Positions 34,634 through 43,582 of a stretch of DNA of 64,000 bases are shown piece by piece. This stretch comes from Bog-532 sp963742865 (GTDB lineage Bacteria > Actinomycetota > Actinomycetes > Streptosporangiales > Streptosporangiaceae). The notes below the pieces were generated by a model that did no database searches, was not told where the DNA came from, and worked only from the letters and a program-made list of their open reading frames with translations. Numbering within the stretch: position 1 is the first letter of the stretch; each line of letters begins with the position of its first letter. The translations under genes were made by a program, and so were the position numbers. The DNA is taken from assembly GCA_963742865.1 (NCBI GenBank), contig CAVUNW010000024.1:1-64000 (forward strand), read 5' to 3'.

Positions 34634-37210
34634 TCAGGAGACCTCCGCCTCGGCCATCATCTGCCGGGCGCCTTCGATCGTCCGTTCCGGCCCGGTCAGC
34701 TCGACGGGAAAGACGACCGGGGTGTCCTCACTGGATGGACCGAGCCGGAGCTCGATCCGCCCCGGCTCTACGATCCGCGTCCCGCGGCGGCCGGTGAACG
34801 AGGTCAGGTCGGTGTGCAGCGTGAACCGGACCCGGCGGCTCTGGCCCGGCTCCAGCGAGACCCGCTGATAGCCGATCAGGCAGACGACCGGGCGGGTCAC
34901 CTCCGCCACCGGGTCGTGCAGGTACACCTGGACAACCTCACTCCCGGCCCGCTCCCCCACGTTCCGGACCGTGACCGAGACGGTGATCGAGCCGTCCGTG
35001 GGAACCTCGGCGGCGGCCAGCTCACCGGCCTGCGGCCACCACTGGCGGCCCTGGCATTCGGCGCCTTCCCACCGAAACGACGTGTAGGACAGGCCGTGGC
35101 CGAAGGGATAGAGGGCGCTTGGATCGACGGAGCTCAACTTGGTCCGGCGCGCTAGCGCGGAGCCGAGGTACGTGCTGGGCTGCGCGCCGACGTGCCGCGG
35201 CACGCTCACCGGCAGGCGGCCCGACGGGCTGACCTCGCCGGCCAGGATCCGGGCCAGGGCGGGACCGCCTTCCTGACCGGGAAAGAAGGCCTGGACCAGG
35301 GCGGCCGCGTCGCCGAAGGGCCCCAGAGCGTAGGGCCGTCCGGTCAGCAGGACGATGATCAGCGGAGTCCCGGTGGCGAGCAGGGCCGCCAGCAGCTGCC
35401 CCTGGATTCCCGGCAGGTTCAGGTCGGCCGCATCACACCCCTCGCCCGAAGTCCCGCGGCCGAAGATGCCGGAACGGTCGCCCATCACCGCGACGCACAC
35501 GTCGTGGCTGGCCGCCAGGCGCATGGCAGCCTCGGCACCGGAGAGACCCGGGTCGTCCACCCCGCAGCCGGGGGTGTAGCTGATGATGCTGCCCGGCATC
35601 TCATTGCGGAGGGCGGACAGGAACGTGGGGATCTCCACGCCGATGTCCAGGCCCGGAAACCTGACGCCCACGTGGCGGGGGAACGAGTAGCAGCCGAGCA
35701 TGGCGTGCGGGTCATCGGCCCGCGGCCCGACGACCGCGATCCGGCGGTCCGCGGCGAGGGGCAGGATGCCGTGGTTCGCCAGCAGCACCACCGACTCCTC
35801 GGCCAGCTGGCGGGCAACGTCTCTGGCCTCCGGCGGGGCCAGGTCGATGCCGTCCCCGCCGGTGCCGGGGGCGCTGCGGCTGCCGCCGTTACCCGCGGCT
35901 GATCCGGCTAGCGCGGGCGGCCGCGGGTCCCAGGAGGAGTCGAGCAGGCCGAGCTCGCATTTCTGCAGCAGGACCCGGCGCGCGGCCCGGTCGATCAGGC
36001 TCTCGTCGATGTCGCCCCGTTCCACCGCGTCGATCAGCGGTGACCCGAAACAGCGGACGGAGGGCAATTCGACGTCAACGCCGGCGGACAAGGCCAGGGA
36101 CGCGGCGTGGCCCGGATCGGCGGCCACGCCGTGCAGCAGTTCGAGGAAGCTGATGCCGAAGTAGTCGGCGACGACCGTGCCGCCGAAACCCCAGGTATCC
36201 CGGAGCACGCCGGACAGCAGCCCATGGTCGGCGGCGGTGGGGATGCCGTCGATGGCCGTATAGGCGTGCATGACCGAGCGGGCTCCGCCGAGCCGGAGGG
36301 CCATCTCGAACGGCGGCAGCAGCTGGTCCGCGACCTGCCGGGGCGTGGCGGCCGCGGGCGCCAGGTTCCGGCCGCCACGTGAGGCCGAATAGCCGGCGAA
36401 GTGCTTGAGCGTGGACACGAGGCCGGCAGATTCCAGCCCGCGGACGTAGGCGGTGCCGACCGTGCCGACCAGGTAGGGGTCCTCGCTGATCGTCTCTTCG
36501 GTGCGGCCCCAGCGCGGGTCGACGGTGACGTCGAGGACCGGCGCGAGTCCCTGATGGACGCCGACGGATCGCATGCTGGCGCCGATCTGGGCGGCCATCC
36601 GCTGCACCAGCGGCGGGTCGAAGGTGGCGCCCCAGGCCAGCGGGACGGGATAGATCGCGGCCGTCCAGGCGGTGAACCCGGCCAGGCACTCGTCGTGTGC
36701 GATCGCCGGGATACCGAAGCGGCTGGCGGCCATGACATCGCGCTGCCGCTGGGCCAGCAGTTCCGCGCCTTCCTCCGGCCGCAGCGGGCGGGTCCCGAAC
36801 GGCCGGGTCAGCTGGCCGAGGCCGTCCCGGATCAGCTCCGGCCAGTCAGCCGGGGCGCCGCCCAGGTCATCCTGAAAAGGAGCGACGTTGCCGTCGGCGC
36901 CGGTGTCACTGTCCGGGATGTCACTGTCCGGGATGTCACTGTCCGGGATGTCACTGTCCGGGATGTCACTGTCCGGGATGTCACTGTCCGGGATGTCACT
37001 GTCCGGGATGTCACTGTCCAGCCAGACGCTGGCGAGCTGGGCTGCCTTCTCGGCCAGCGTCATCCGCGCCAGCAGGTCCCCGACACGTTCGGCGGGCGGC
37101 ACCCGGGCATCTCGCCAGACGGGCGATTCCGTGTGACCTGCTCCGGAACCGGGCGTGACGGTCTCGCCATTGTCGTTCGCCCGCGTGACACTGGCCTGGC
37201 GCTGATCCAA
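34634..37210 (-). CDS. glycoside hydrolase family 3 beta-glucosidase-type enzyme with DSDIP repeat
   Basis: 858 aa. The GH3 N-terminal barrel carries DPRWGRTEETISEDPYLVG, KHFAGYS and the nucleophile Asp in GTVVADYFGISF (near residue 352). The GH3 C-terminal domain (about 470-680) and a fibronectin-III-like domain (VSVTVRNVGERAGSEVVQVY) follow. No signal peptide is visible, so it is probably cytoplasmic. Between residues 64 and 102, before the barrel, is a run of seven DSDIP pentapeptides plus DSDTG encoded by a 15-bp tandem repeat. Substrates are likely beta-glucosides or xylosides from imported oligosaccharides. The LacI gene immediately upstream and a TTTCGGAAA site point to sugar induction. 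Confidence 0.93.
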   Translation of the reverse strand: MDQRQASVTRANDNGETVTPGSGAGHTESPVWRDARVPPAERVGDLLARMTLAEKAAQLASVWLDSDIPDSDIPDSDIPDSDIPDSDIPDSDIPDSDIPDSDTGADGNVAPFQDDLGGAPADWPELIRDGLGQLTRPFGTRPLRPEEGAELLAQRQRDVMAASRFGIPAIAHDECLAGFTAWTAAIYPVPLAWGATFDPPLVQRMAAQIGASMRSVGVHQGLAPVLDVTVDPRWGRTEETISEDPYLVGTVGTAYVRGLESAGLVSTLKHFAGYSASRGGRNLAPAAATPRQVADQLLPPFEMALRLGGARSVMHAYTAIDGIPTAADHGLLSGVLRDTWGFGGTVVADYFGISFLELLHGVAADPGHAASLALSAGVDVELPSVRCFGSPLIDAVERGDIDESLIDRAARRVLLQKCELGLLDSSWDPRPPALAGSAAGNGGSRSAPGTGGDGIDLAPPEARDVARQLAEESVVLLANHGILPLAADRRIAVVGPRADDPHAMLGCYSFPRHVGVRFPGLDIGVEIPTFLSALRNEMPGSIISYTPGCGVDDPGLSGAEAAMRLAASHDVCVAVMGDRSGIFGRGTSGEGCDAADLNLPGIQGQLLAALLATGTPLIIVLLTGRPYALGPFGDAAALVQAFFPGQEGGPALARILAGEVSPSGRLPVSVPRHVGAQPSTYLGSALARRTKLSSVDPSALYPFGHGLSYTSFRWEGAECQGRQWWPQAGELAAAEVPTDGSITVSVTVRNVGERAGSEVVQVYLHDPVAEVTRPVVCLIGYQRVSLEPGQSRRVRFTLHTDLTSFTGRRGTRIVEPGRIELRLGPSSEDTPVVFPVELTGPERTIEGARQMMAEAEVS
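36908..37019. repeat. 15-bp tandem repeat inside the GH3 gene
   Basis: The unit TGTCCGGGATGTCAC (plus strand) is repeated seven to eight times almost without mismatch. On the coding strand it encodes the acidic pentapeptide DSDIP. The unit is a multiple of three, so changes in number leave the gene in frame. The near identity of the copies means recent expansion. Confidence 0.95.
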
Positions 37211-37303
37211 TCGCTTCTCCTCGCGTCTATCCGCAGCCCTGGCGGTGCCAGGGCCGGCCCTCGCTCGGAGTAGACCTGACGTTATCGGAGTGTGTCAAGA
37301 ATC

Positions 37304-37312
37304 TTTCGGAAA
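37304..37312. promoter_or_regulatory. candidate LacI-family operator upstream of GH3
   Basis: TTTCGGAAA, an odd-length palindrome resembling LacI/GalR half-sites, lies between the LacI and GH3 genes about 95 bases upstream of the GH3 start. A second TTTCGG follows at 37314. Binding is inference. Confidence 0.35.
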
Positions 37313-37379
37313 CTTTCGGCAGCGCATGGGTGCCGCGGCCGCCCGGCGCGGACCGGACCGGACCGGACCGGACGGTGCG

Positions 37380-38444
37380 TCAGCGGCGCGGGCCGGCCGT
37401 CGACTCGCGCAGGATCAGCTCGGTCGACAGTTCGACCCGCCGGCTGCGCAGCGGCTTGCCGTCGATCAGGTCGCCGAGCATGGCCGCCGCGGTCCGGCCC
37501 ATCTCCGCCAGCGGCTGGCGGACCGTGGTCAGCGGCGGGGACACCCACCGGGCGACCGGGAGATCGTCGAATCCCACGATGCTGAGGTCCTGGGGCACGC
37601 GCAGCCCGTGCTGCCGCGCCGCCTCGTACAGGCCGAGGGCCTGCTGATCATTGCCGGCGAAGATCGCGGTGGGCGTCTCCGGCAGGCCGAGCAGTTCCCG
37701 GCCGCGCAGGAATCCGCCCTCGTGCTGGAAGTCACCGTGCCGGACATAGTCGGGCCGGAACGGTAGCCCGGCCCGGTCCAGCGCGGAGCGGTAGCCGTCC
37801 ACCCGGGCCCGGCTGCACAGGTAGTCCGGCGGCCCGGCGATAGCCGCGATCCGCTGGTGGCCGAGGGAGGCGAGGTGGTCGGTGGCGGCCAGGCCACCGG
37901 CCCAGTTGGTCGTGCCCACGCTGGGCAGTTCGGGATCGGGCAGGTTGACCGGATCGACGACGACCAGCGGGATGCCGTCACCCCGTAGCTGCTCAAGCTG
38001 CGGGGCCGTCAGCTCGGAGGTCACCAGGATGACGCCCTCGGTGTCGTGGCTGGCCAGGGTGCTTGTCCAGCTCGACGGGCGGGCACTGCCGTGCCGGACG
38101 GCCGAGACCGCCACACCGGTCGCGTGCGCGGCGCACCAGTCCTCCGCCCCGCGCAGGATCTCCACCGCCCAGGGGCTGTCCAGGCCGTTGAAGATGAGAT
38201 CGACCAGCCCGGAACGGCGCCCGCGGCGGCGCGGGCCATGCTGTGTGCCCGGGCGCTGGTAGTCGAACTCGCCGAGCAGCCGCTCCACCCGGGCCCGGGT
38301 TTCCGGGGCCACGTCGGGGCGCCCGTTCACCACCTTGGAGACGGTCGGCAGGGACACTCCCGCCTCGGCGGCGACGGCGGCCAGCGTGGCCCGGCGCCGC
38401 GGTGCCTGTCCCGCGGCCCTGGCCACGTCGTCCGTGCTCGTCAC
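37380..38444 (-). CDS. LacI family transcriptional regulator
   Basis: 354 aa from the GTG at 38444, with GGGAG six bases upstream. The frame remains open far upstream, but that part has no similarity. The LacI HTH is ATLAAVAAEAGVSLPTVSKV, followed by the hinge VNGRPDVAPETRARV. The periplasmic-binding-like sensor domain covers about 75-350 (GLVDLIFNGL, GVILVTSELT, TAIFAGNDQQALGLYEAAR, LSIVGFDDLPVARWVSPPLT). It lies upstream of and co-oriented with the GH3 gene and is a likely repressor of it and perhaps of the sugar genes nearby. Confidence 0.95.
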   Translation of the reverse strand: MTSTDDVARAAGQAPRRRATLAAVAAEAGVSLPTVSKVVNGRPDVAPETRARVERLLGEFDYQRPGTQHGPRRRGRRSGLVDLIFNGLDSPWAVEILRGAEDWCAAHATGVAVSAVRHGSARPSSWTSTLASHDTEGVILVTSELTAPQLEQLRGDGIPLVVVDPVNLPDPELPSVGTTNWAGGLAATDHLASLGHQRIAAIAGPPDYLCSRARVDGYRSALDRAGLPFRPDYVRHGDFQHEGGFLRGRELLGLPETPTAIFAGNDQQALGLYEAARQHGLRVPQDLSIVGFDDLPVARWVSPPLTTVRQPLAEMGRTAAAMLGDLIDGKPLRSRRVELSTELILRESTAGPRR

Positions 38445-38640
38445 GGCGCTCCCACCTCTCTCATCGCCGGCCGCTACCCCGGTCGCCGGCAACGGCCTTC
38501 GAAAGCTTTGCGCCGATATCGTAACCCAGGCCCTCCTGATACCGGCGCAGGCGAGCTGGTGCCGGGGCCGGGGATGCCGGTAATCCGCTAGAAACAAAGG
38601 GTTGATTCCCGAAAACGTACTGCCTAGGATAACCGGCAAC

Positions 38641-38667
38641 TCCGAAAAGATTACTAAATGTTTCGGA
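38641..38667. promoter_or_regulatory. candidate operator upstream of LacI
   Basis: TCCGAAA (38641-38647) and TTTCGGA (38661-38667) form a palindrome with a 13-base AT-rich centre, about 200 bases upstream of the LacI start. It shares the CCGAAA core with the site upstream of GH3, as expected for self-regulation. The rest of 38445-38776 shows only the terminator below. Confidence 0.35.
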
Positions 38668-38732
38668 TGCCATGCCCCTGCGGTGACGCGCCGCCAGGTC
38701 ATGCGCAGCCTCGGCGCGATCGTGGCGCGATA

Positions 38733-38771
38733 GGCCTGGCAGCGCCACGCCGATCGCGGCGCTGCCAGGCC
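38733..38771 (-). terminator. strong hairpin terminator after the ABC importer operon
   Basis: GGCCTGGCAGCGCC (38733-38746) pairs perfectly with GGCGCTGCCAGGCC (38758-38771) around an 11-base loop, six bases past the permease stop. There is no U tract, as is usual in actinobacteria. Confidence 0.8.
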
Positions 38772-38776
38772 CTTCG

Positions 38777-39694
38777 TTAGCGGGCCACTCCGGCGCCCAG
38801 GCGCCAGCCCCGCGCGGTGGACGGGGTCGCGGTCAGGCCGCGGCGCCGGCGGATCGAGTCGTTCGCCGCGTTGAACAGCATGTCCACCCCGACGCCGAGG
38901 ACGAGGATCACGATCATGATCGAGATCACGCCAACCATGTCGGTCTGGTCCTGGGCGGACGTGAGCAGGACGCCGATGGACGGCGAGTTGGGCACGATGA
39001 CCAGCAGTTCGCCGGCGAACAGGCCGTGCCAGGCGAAGGCCCAGCCCTGCTTCAGCCCGGCCACGAAGGGCGGCAGCGCGGCCGGCAGGACCAGGTCGCG
39101 GTACAGCGCGAACCGGCGCAGCCCCATGCTCTTGCCCGCCCGCACCAGCAGCGGCGGCGTGAAGTCGATCCCGGCGATGAGCCCGTTGGCGATCGACGGG
39201 GCCGCGGTGATGATGACCATGAACAAGATCGCGGTCGTGTTGTTGCCGAACAGGATGATCGCGAACGGGATCCACACCACCGACGGGATGGTCTGCAGGC
39301 CGGTGATCATCGACCCGACCGCGGCGCGCACCGGCGGGACCCGCGCGACGATCAGGCCCACCAGGGAACCGACGACGAGGGCCAGCGCGAACCCGATGAC
39401 CGCCCGCTGCATCGTGGTCCCGATGGCGTGCCACAGCTGCCCATGGGCGAGCTGGTCCCACAGCGCCGGGAACACCTGCCCGGGCCCGGGCAGGATGTCG
39501 TGCGGCTTGACCTTAGCCGCGTAGACGAGCTGCCAGAGGCCCAGCACGATCGCGACCGCGAGCACCTTGGGCCACAGCGCGCGCCAGACCTTGCCGCCCA
39601 GCTCACCCGGGGTGCGCCGGGCGGCGTCCGCCGGGCCGCTTTCCAGCTTGTCGAGACCGGTGAGCGCGGCCGCCTCCTCCACGTCAGCCGACAT
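38777..39694 (-). CDS. ABC transporter permease, SsuC/TauC-like
   Basis: 305 aa with six hydrophobic segments between about residues 40 and 285. The binding-protein-dependent permease loop with the EAA-type motif is around GKSMGLRRFALYRDLVLPAA. This group serves nitrate/sulfonate/taurine/bicarbonate importers. Its ATG overlaps the end of the ATPase gene by 11 bases. It forms an operon with the ATPase and the lipoprotein binding protein and ends at a strong hairpin. Confidence 0.9.
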   Translation of the reverse strand: MSADVEEAAALTGLDKLESGPADAARRTPGELGGKVWRALWPKVLAVAIVLGLWQLVYAAKVKPHDILPGPGQVFPALWDQLAHGQLWHAIGTTMQRAVIGFALALVVGSLVGLIVARVPPVRAAVGSMITGLQTIPSVVWIPFAIILFGNNTTAILFMVIITAAPSIANGLIAGIDFTPPLLVRAGKSMGLRRFALYRDLVLPAALPPFVAGLKQGWAFAWHGLFAGELLVIVPNSPSIGVLLTSAQDQTDMVGVISIMIVILVLGVGVDMLFNAANDSIRRRRGLTATPSTARGWRLGAGVAR

Positions 39695-40580
39695 GGCGCA
39701 TCACCTCCTCGTTCAGCCGGGCCTTGATCTGCAGGGCGCGCTCGACGGTCTGGCCGGAGTCGATCCCCCGGGGGCGTTCGATGCCGATGCCGAAGTCCTC
39801 CAGCACGCGGCCGGGGCGGCTGCTCAGCAGCACGACCCGGTCGCCGAGGCGGACGGCCTCGCGGACCTCGTGCGTGACGAACAGCACACTGAAGCCCTCC
39901 CGCCGCCAGATGCCCTCCAGCAGTTCGTGCAGCAGGTCGCGGGTCATCGCGTCCAGGGCACCGAACGGCTCGTCCATCAGCAGCACGTCGGCGTCCTGGG
40001 CGAGCGCCCGGGCCAGGGCCACGCGCTGCCGCATGCCGCCGGACAGCTCGTGCGGCCGCTTGCCGGCGAACCCGCCCAGGTGCACGGAGTCGAGCAGGTC
40101 GCGGACCCGGTCCTGCCGCTGCTTGCGGCCCACGCCGTTGGCCCGCAGCGGGAGCGCGACGTTCTGGGCGGCCGTGTACCAGGGGAACAGCGCCGGCTCC
40201 TGGAACATGAAGGCCACCCGGCGGCCACCCGTGTCGATGGTGCCGCTCGTCGGCGCATCCAGGCCCGCGACCAGCGACAGCAGGGTGCTCTTGCCGCAGC
40301 CGGACGCGCCGATCAGGCAGACGAACTCGCCGGGCGCGACCGACAGCGACACCCCGTCGAGGGCCACCGTCGCAGATCGTCCCCTGCCGAACGTCTTGGA
40401 CACGCCGGTGATCTGGATCGCCGGCCCGGCGCCGGCTTCGCGGGCCGGGCGGCCGTCCGCCGTACCCGCCGGGCCCGGGGTGCTCAGAGGACTCGAAGGA
40501 CCATCCGGGGCGGACGGGGCGGCCGCGGTGCGCGGCCCGCCCTTCCCGTTGAGCGAGATGCGCTGGTCGGTCGGGCTCAT
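39684..40580 (-). CDS. ABC transporter ATP-binding protein, SsuB/TauB-like
   Basis: 298 aa. Walker A is GASGCGKST, the signature is ELSGGMRQRVALARAL, Walker B is DVLLMDEPFGALD, and the switch His is in VLFVTHEVREA. An N-terminal extension of about 50 residues rich in Pro and Ala precedes the domain and is unusual for the family. It energises uptake through the neighbouring permease. Binding-protein start and permease overlap leave little doubt that the three are co-transcribed (40590 to 40580 is a nine-base gap). Confidence 0.92.
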   Translation of the reverse strand: MSPTDQRISLNGKGGPRTAAAPSAPDGPSSPLSTPGPAGTADGRPAREAGAGPAIQITGVSKTFGRGRSATVALDGVSLSVAPGEFVCLIGASGCGKSTLLSLVAGLDAPTSGTIDTGGRRVAFMFQEPALFPWYTAAQNVALPLRANGVGRKQRQDRVRDLLDSVHLGGFAGKRPHELSGGMRQRVALARALAQDADVLLMDEPFGALDAMTRDLLHELLEGIWRREGFSVLFVTHEVREAVRLGDRVVLLSSRPGRVLEDFGIGIERPRGIDSGQTVERALQIKARLNEEVMRHVG

Positions 40581-40589
40581 CGGTTCACC

Positions 40590-41654
40590 TCATGAATTGA
40601 CTTGCGACTCGCCGGCCGCCTGCAGCAACTGGTTGAGCGGGCTGAGGTCGAAGATTCCGGTGAGGTCGGTCGACTTCAGCAGCCCGACGGCCTCGGCTTG
40701 CTGCGCGTCCGTCGTCAGTGACGCCGCATCGGGGTTGTTGGTGAAGGTGATCTCCTTGAACGCGGCCGGCAGCACGCTGGACTTGAGGCCCTTACCGGAC
40801 AGCGCGGTCAGCTCGGCGTTGGCCGCGGTCTGGGCGGCGGCGGGGTCCTTGGCGATGTAGTCGTTGGCCTCGATCTGCGCCTTGAGCAGGTCGTTCACGA
40901 TCGCCGGGTGCGCCTTGAGGAACGGCTGCGTCACGACCAGGACGGTCGTCACGCCCGGCTCGGTGAACAGGACCTTGCCGCCGTCCTGGACCATCTCGAC
41001 GTCGTAGGGCGACGGCTCTGAGCCGCCGGCGATCTGGCCGGACTTAAACTGCAGCACCGCGGACGAGTTGGGGTTGGTCGGCTTGATCGTGACGTCTCCC
41101 CCGCCGGTCGTCGTGGTGGCCAGGCCATTCTGCTTCAGCCAGTACCGGACGGCCACGTCCTGGGTGTTGCCCAGCGACGGCGTGGCGATGATCTTGCCCT
41201 TGAGGCCGGACGCGCCGGTGATGTCGGGCTTGACGACGACCGAGGCGCCCCCGGTCGCTGCCCCGGAGATGATCTTGATAGCGGTGCCGCCGGACTTCTG
41301 GAACGCGTTGATCGCGGGGTTCGGGCCGACGTAGGCGGCGTCCAGCTGCCCGGCGAGGATGGCCGTGGTCTCCTGGGTCCCGCTGTTGTACACCGTCGGG
41401 GTCAGCGTGCCGGCGCTGCCGAGGTTCTTGCTGAAAAAGCCCTTCTGAATGCCGATGAGGGCGGAAGCGTGGGTGATATTGGCCAGCAAGCCGAGCCGTA
41501 CGGTCACCGGCGCGCTGGCGGAGCCGCCGGAGCCAGCGGAACTACTGGAGCTTCCGGATCCGGAACCAGACGATCCGCATCCCGCCAGGAGAAGCGCCCC
41601 CGCCACGACCGCGCCGACACCGGCGCCGAGAAAAGGTCTCCGCATTAGTCTCAT
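40590..41654 (-). CDS. ABC transporter substrate-binding lipoprotein, aliphatic sulfonate/nitrate type
   Basis: 354 aa. The lipoprotein signal ends ALLLAGCGSSGSG, so Cys near residue 26 is lipidated, followed by a Ser/Gly-rich linker. The NMT1/SsuA-like fold is visible as VRLGLLANITHASALIGIQK, AAYVGPNPAINAF and LKGKIIATPSLGNTQDVAVR. Ligands in this family include sulfonates, taurine and thiamine precursors; the exact ligand cannot be told. The start is the ATG at 41654 or 41645. It is the first gene of the three-gene operon. Confidence 0.92.
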   Translation of the reverse strand: MRLMRRPFLGAGVGAVVAGALLLAGCGSSGSGSGSSSSSAGSGGSASAPVTVRLGLLANITHASALIGIQKGFFSKNLGSAGTLTPTVYNSGTQETTAILAGQLDAAYVGPNPAINAFQKSGGTAIKIISGAATGGASVVVKPDITGASGLKGKIIATPSLGNTQDVAVRYWLKQNGLATTTTGGGDVTIKPTNPNSSAVLQFKSGQIAGGSEPSPYDVEMVQDGGKVLFTEPGVTTVLVVTQPFLKAHPAIVNDLLKAQIEANDYIAKDPAAAQTAANAELTALSGKGLKSSVLPAAFKEITFTNNPDAASLTTDAQQAEAVGLLKSTDLTGIFDLSPLNQLLQAAGESQVNS

Positions 41655-41731
41655 TTTCCATCAGGTTAGTCGGTAATAGCTGGATAGTACTACACCGGAC
41701 CTGTAGGAAATATCGAGATCAGCCGTGCGTG

Positions 41732-41781
41732 ACGGCTCCGGGCGCACGTGCATCAGACGGCTCCGGGTGCACGTGCATCAG
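41732..41781. repeat. tandem 25-bp repeat with palindromic GCACGTGC core
   Basis: Two adjacent copies of a 25-bp unit (ACGGCTCCGGG, then the GCACGTG core, then CATCAG) differ at one base. Downstream, 41818-41885 holds three degenerate copies of a GGGGCGCT-led unit of about 27 bases that reach into the 3' end of the GH13 gene. They lie between the binding-protein promoter and the GH13 stop. Confidence 0.85.
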
Positions 41782-41867
41782 AGGGCCGCGCCCTGCGCTC
41801 TCCTGGGACGTGCCTAAGCGGGGCGCTTCCCGGACGTGTCCTGGGCGGGGCGCTCCTGGGATGCGCC

Positions 41868-43520
41868 CTATGCTGGGGCGCTCTCCTCAGATAGGCGCAG
41901 CCAGCAGTATCCGTAACCGGCCAGAGCGATCTCCGGTCCGGCGCCGGCCGCCGACTCGGGGTCGGCCAGGACACAGTGGGCGTGCGGGTGCCGGGCCCCG
42001 TCGGCCAGGTCACCGGGCAGCCGGGCCACCGCAGGCTCGCCGGACAGGTTGTGCAGCGTGACGATGCGGCCATCGCGCCAGTGCGCCTCGATGGCCAGCA
42101 CGCGCGGGTCGCTGACATCGAGCGTGCGCCATTGCCCCCAGCCGAGTTCGGGGCAGTCGCGCCGTACCCGGATAACGCCGGTCACCCAGGAGTACAGGGA
42201 GCCGGGATCGTAGCGCTGGGCGGCCACGCTGACGGTGCGGTAGCCGTACGGGCCCTCGGCCCGGGACGGCCGGTACAGCTCCCGGGCGGCGGAGAAGCCG
42301 CCCGCGTGCCGCCCCGACCATTGCATCGGATTGCGGACAGCGATGCGGCCGGGGAGCGACAGGTCCTCGCCCATGCCGATCTCATCGCCATACATCAGGA
42401 CGGGCGTGCCGGGGAGCGCCATCATCAGCGCGAGCGCGAGCCGGATCCGGCGCTGGTCGTTCCCGAGCATCGAGGCCAGGCGCCGCCGGATGCCCCGTCC
42501 GTACTCCCGGTGGGCCGGCTCGGGGGCGAACGCGGCGAAGACCTCCGCACGCTCGCTGTCGCTCAGCATGCCGATGTTCAGTTCGTCATGATGGCGGCAG
42601 AAGTTGGCGTACTGGGCGTGCACCGGGATGGCGGGCCGCTCGTTCAGCGCCTCGATGATCGGGGCCGCGCGGCCGCGGGCGTGCGCGAGCCACTGCGCGG
42701 CGCAGGTGCGGAAGTCGAAGAGCATCTGCACGCCGTCGCCGTCATCGATGGCGAAGTAGCGCTGCTGCTCCTGCCCGCTGACGTTGGCCTCACCGAGGAA
42801 GATCGCATCGCCGCGGCGGCGCTGCATGAACTCGACCAGGGACTGCAGGTAGGAGACGGGCTTGTCGCGGGCCGGGGTGCCGATCGTCTCGATCATGAAT
42901 TGCAGCGAGTCGACCCGGAAACCGGAGACCCCCAGTTCCAGCCAGAAGCCCAGGACCTTGTCCATCTCATCGCGGACGTTCGGCTCAGTGATGTTCAGGT
43001 CCGGCATGAAGTCGAAATACCGGTGCATGTACCACTGCCCGGCGGCCTCGTCGTAGGTCCAGGTGCTGTGCTGCTCGCCGGGGAAGGCGACCTGGCGGGG
43101 CTCCTTCTGCGGCTCATCGCTCCAGCGGTAGTAGTCCCGGTAACGGGAGTTACGGTCCCGCCGGGCCTGCTGGAACCAGGGGTGCTGATTGCTCGTATGG
43201 CTCAGTACCAGGTCGACCAGCACGCGGATGCCCAGGTTGCTGGCGGTGCGGATCATCTCGACGAAGTTGCCGAGCGTCCCGAACCGGGGGTCGACCGCGT
43301 AGTAGTTGGTGATGTCGTATCCGTCGTCGCCCATCGGGGACGGGTAGAACGGCATCATCCACAACGTGGTGACGCCGAGCCCGGCCAGGTAATCAAGCCG
43401 CCGGTTGACGCCTGCCAGGTCGCCGACACCGTCGCCGTCGGAGTCCAGCCAGGTCGCCACGTCGGCGCAGTAGACGATGGCATCTTTCCACCACAGGTCG
43501 CTGGCGGCTTTGTCTGTCAT
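41868..43520 (-). CDS. GH13 alpha-amylase family enzyme, trehalose-synthase-like
   Basis: 550 aa. GH13 regions appear in order: VLVDLVLSHTSNQHPWF, GVSGFRVDSLQF (nucleophile Asp near 204), AIFLGEANV (acid/base Glu near 241) and FCRHHDELNIGM (the third Asp). The N-terminus WWKDAIVYCADVATWLDSDG is typical of the TreS/maltosyltransferase-like subgroup of actinobacteria. There is no signal peptide. It probably acts on maltose, trehalose or short alpha-glucans in the cytoplasm; the precise reaction is not settled by sequence. It stands alone between tandem repeats and a lipoprotein gene on the same strand. Confidence 0.9.
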   Translation of the reverse strand: MTDKAASDLWWKDAIVYCADVATWLDSDGDGVGDLAGVNRRLDYLAGLGVTTLWMMPFYPSPMGDDGYDITNYYAVDPRFGTLGNFVEMIRTASNLGIRVLVDLVLSHTSNQHPWFQQARRDRNSRYRDYYRWSDEPQKEPRQVAFPGEQHSTWTYDEAAGQWYMHRYFDFMPDLNITEPNVRDEMDKVLGFWLELGVSGFRVDSLQFMIETIGTPARDKPVSYLQSLVEFMQRRRGDAIFLGEANVSGQEQQRYFAIDDGDGVQMLFDFRTCAAQWLAHARGRAAPIIEALNERPAIPVHAQYANFCRHHDELNIGMLSDSERAEVFAAFAPEPAHREYGRGIRRRLASMLGNDQRRIRLALALMMALPGTPVLMYGDEIGMGEDLSLPGRIAVRNPMQWSGRHAGGFSAARELYRPSRAEGPYGYRTVSVAAQRYDPGSLYSWVTGVIRVRRDCPELGWGQWRTLDVSDPRVLAIEAHWRDGRIVTLHNLSGEPAVARLPGDLADGARHPHAHCVLADPESAAGAGPEIALAGYGYCWLRLSEESAPA

Positions 43521-43582
43521 GCCGGTGCATCTTCCCCGGTCCGCGATCCCCTAACTCGCGATCGCGGACCGGCCTGCGCCGG

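Noticed and set aside
36908..37019. Possible CRISPR array
   Set aside because: Head-to-tail 15-bp copies with no spacers and in-frame coding; a minisatellite, not a CRISPR array.
36888..37136. Short plus-strand frame made of repeated MSLSG units, and a minus-strand frame of repeated RTVTS units
   Set aside because: Other-frame readings of the 15-bp repeat; the repeat lies inside a well-supported GH3 gene.
37380..39461. LacI protein of 693 aa starting at 39461
   Set aside because: The first 339 codons are antisense to the ABC permease and have no similarity; GTG 38444 with GGGAG and the HTH right after it marks the real start.
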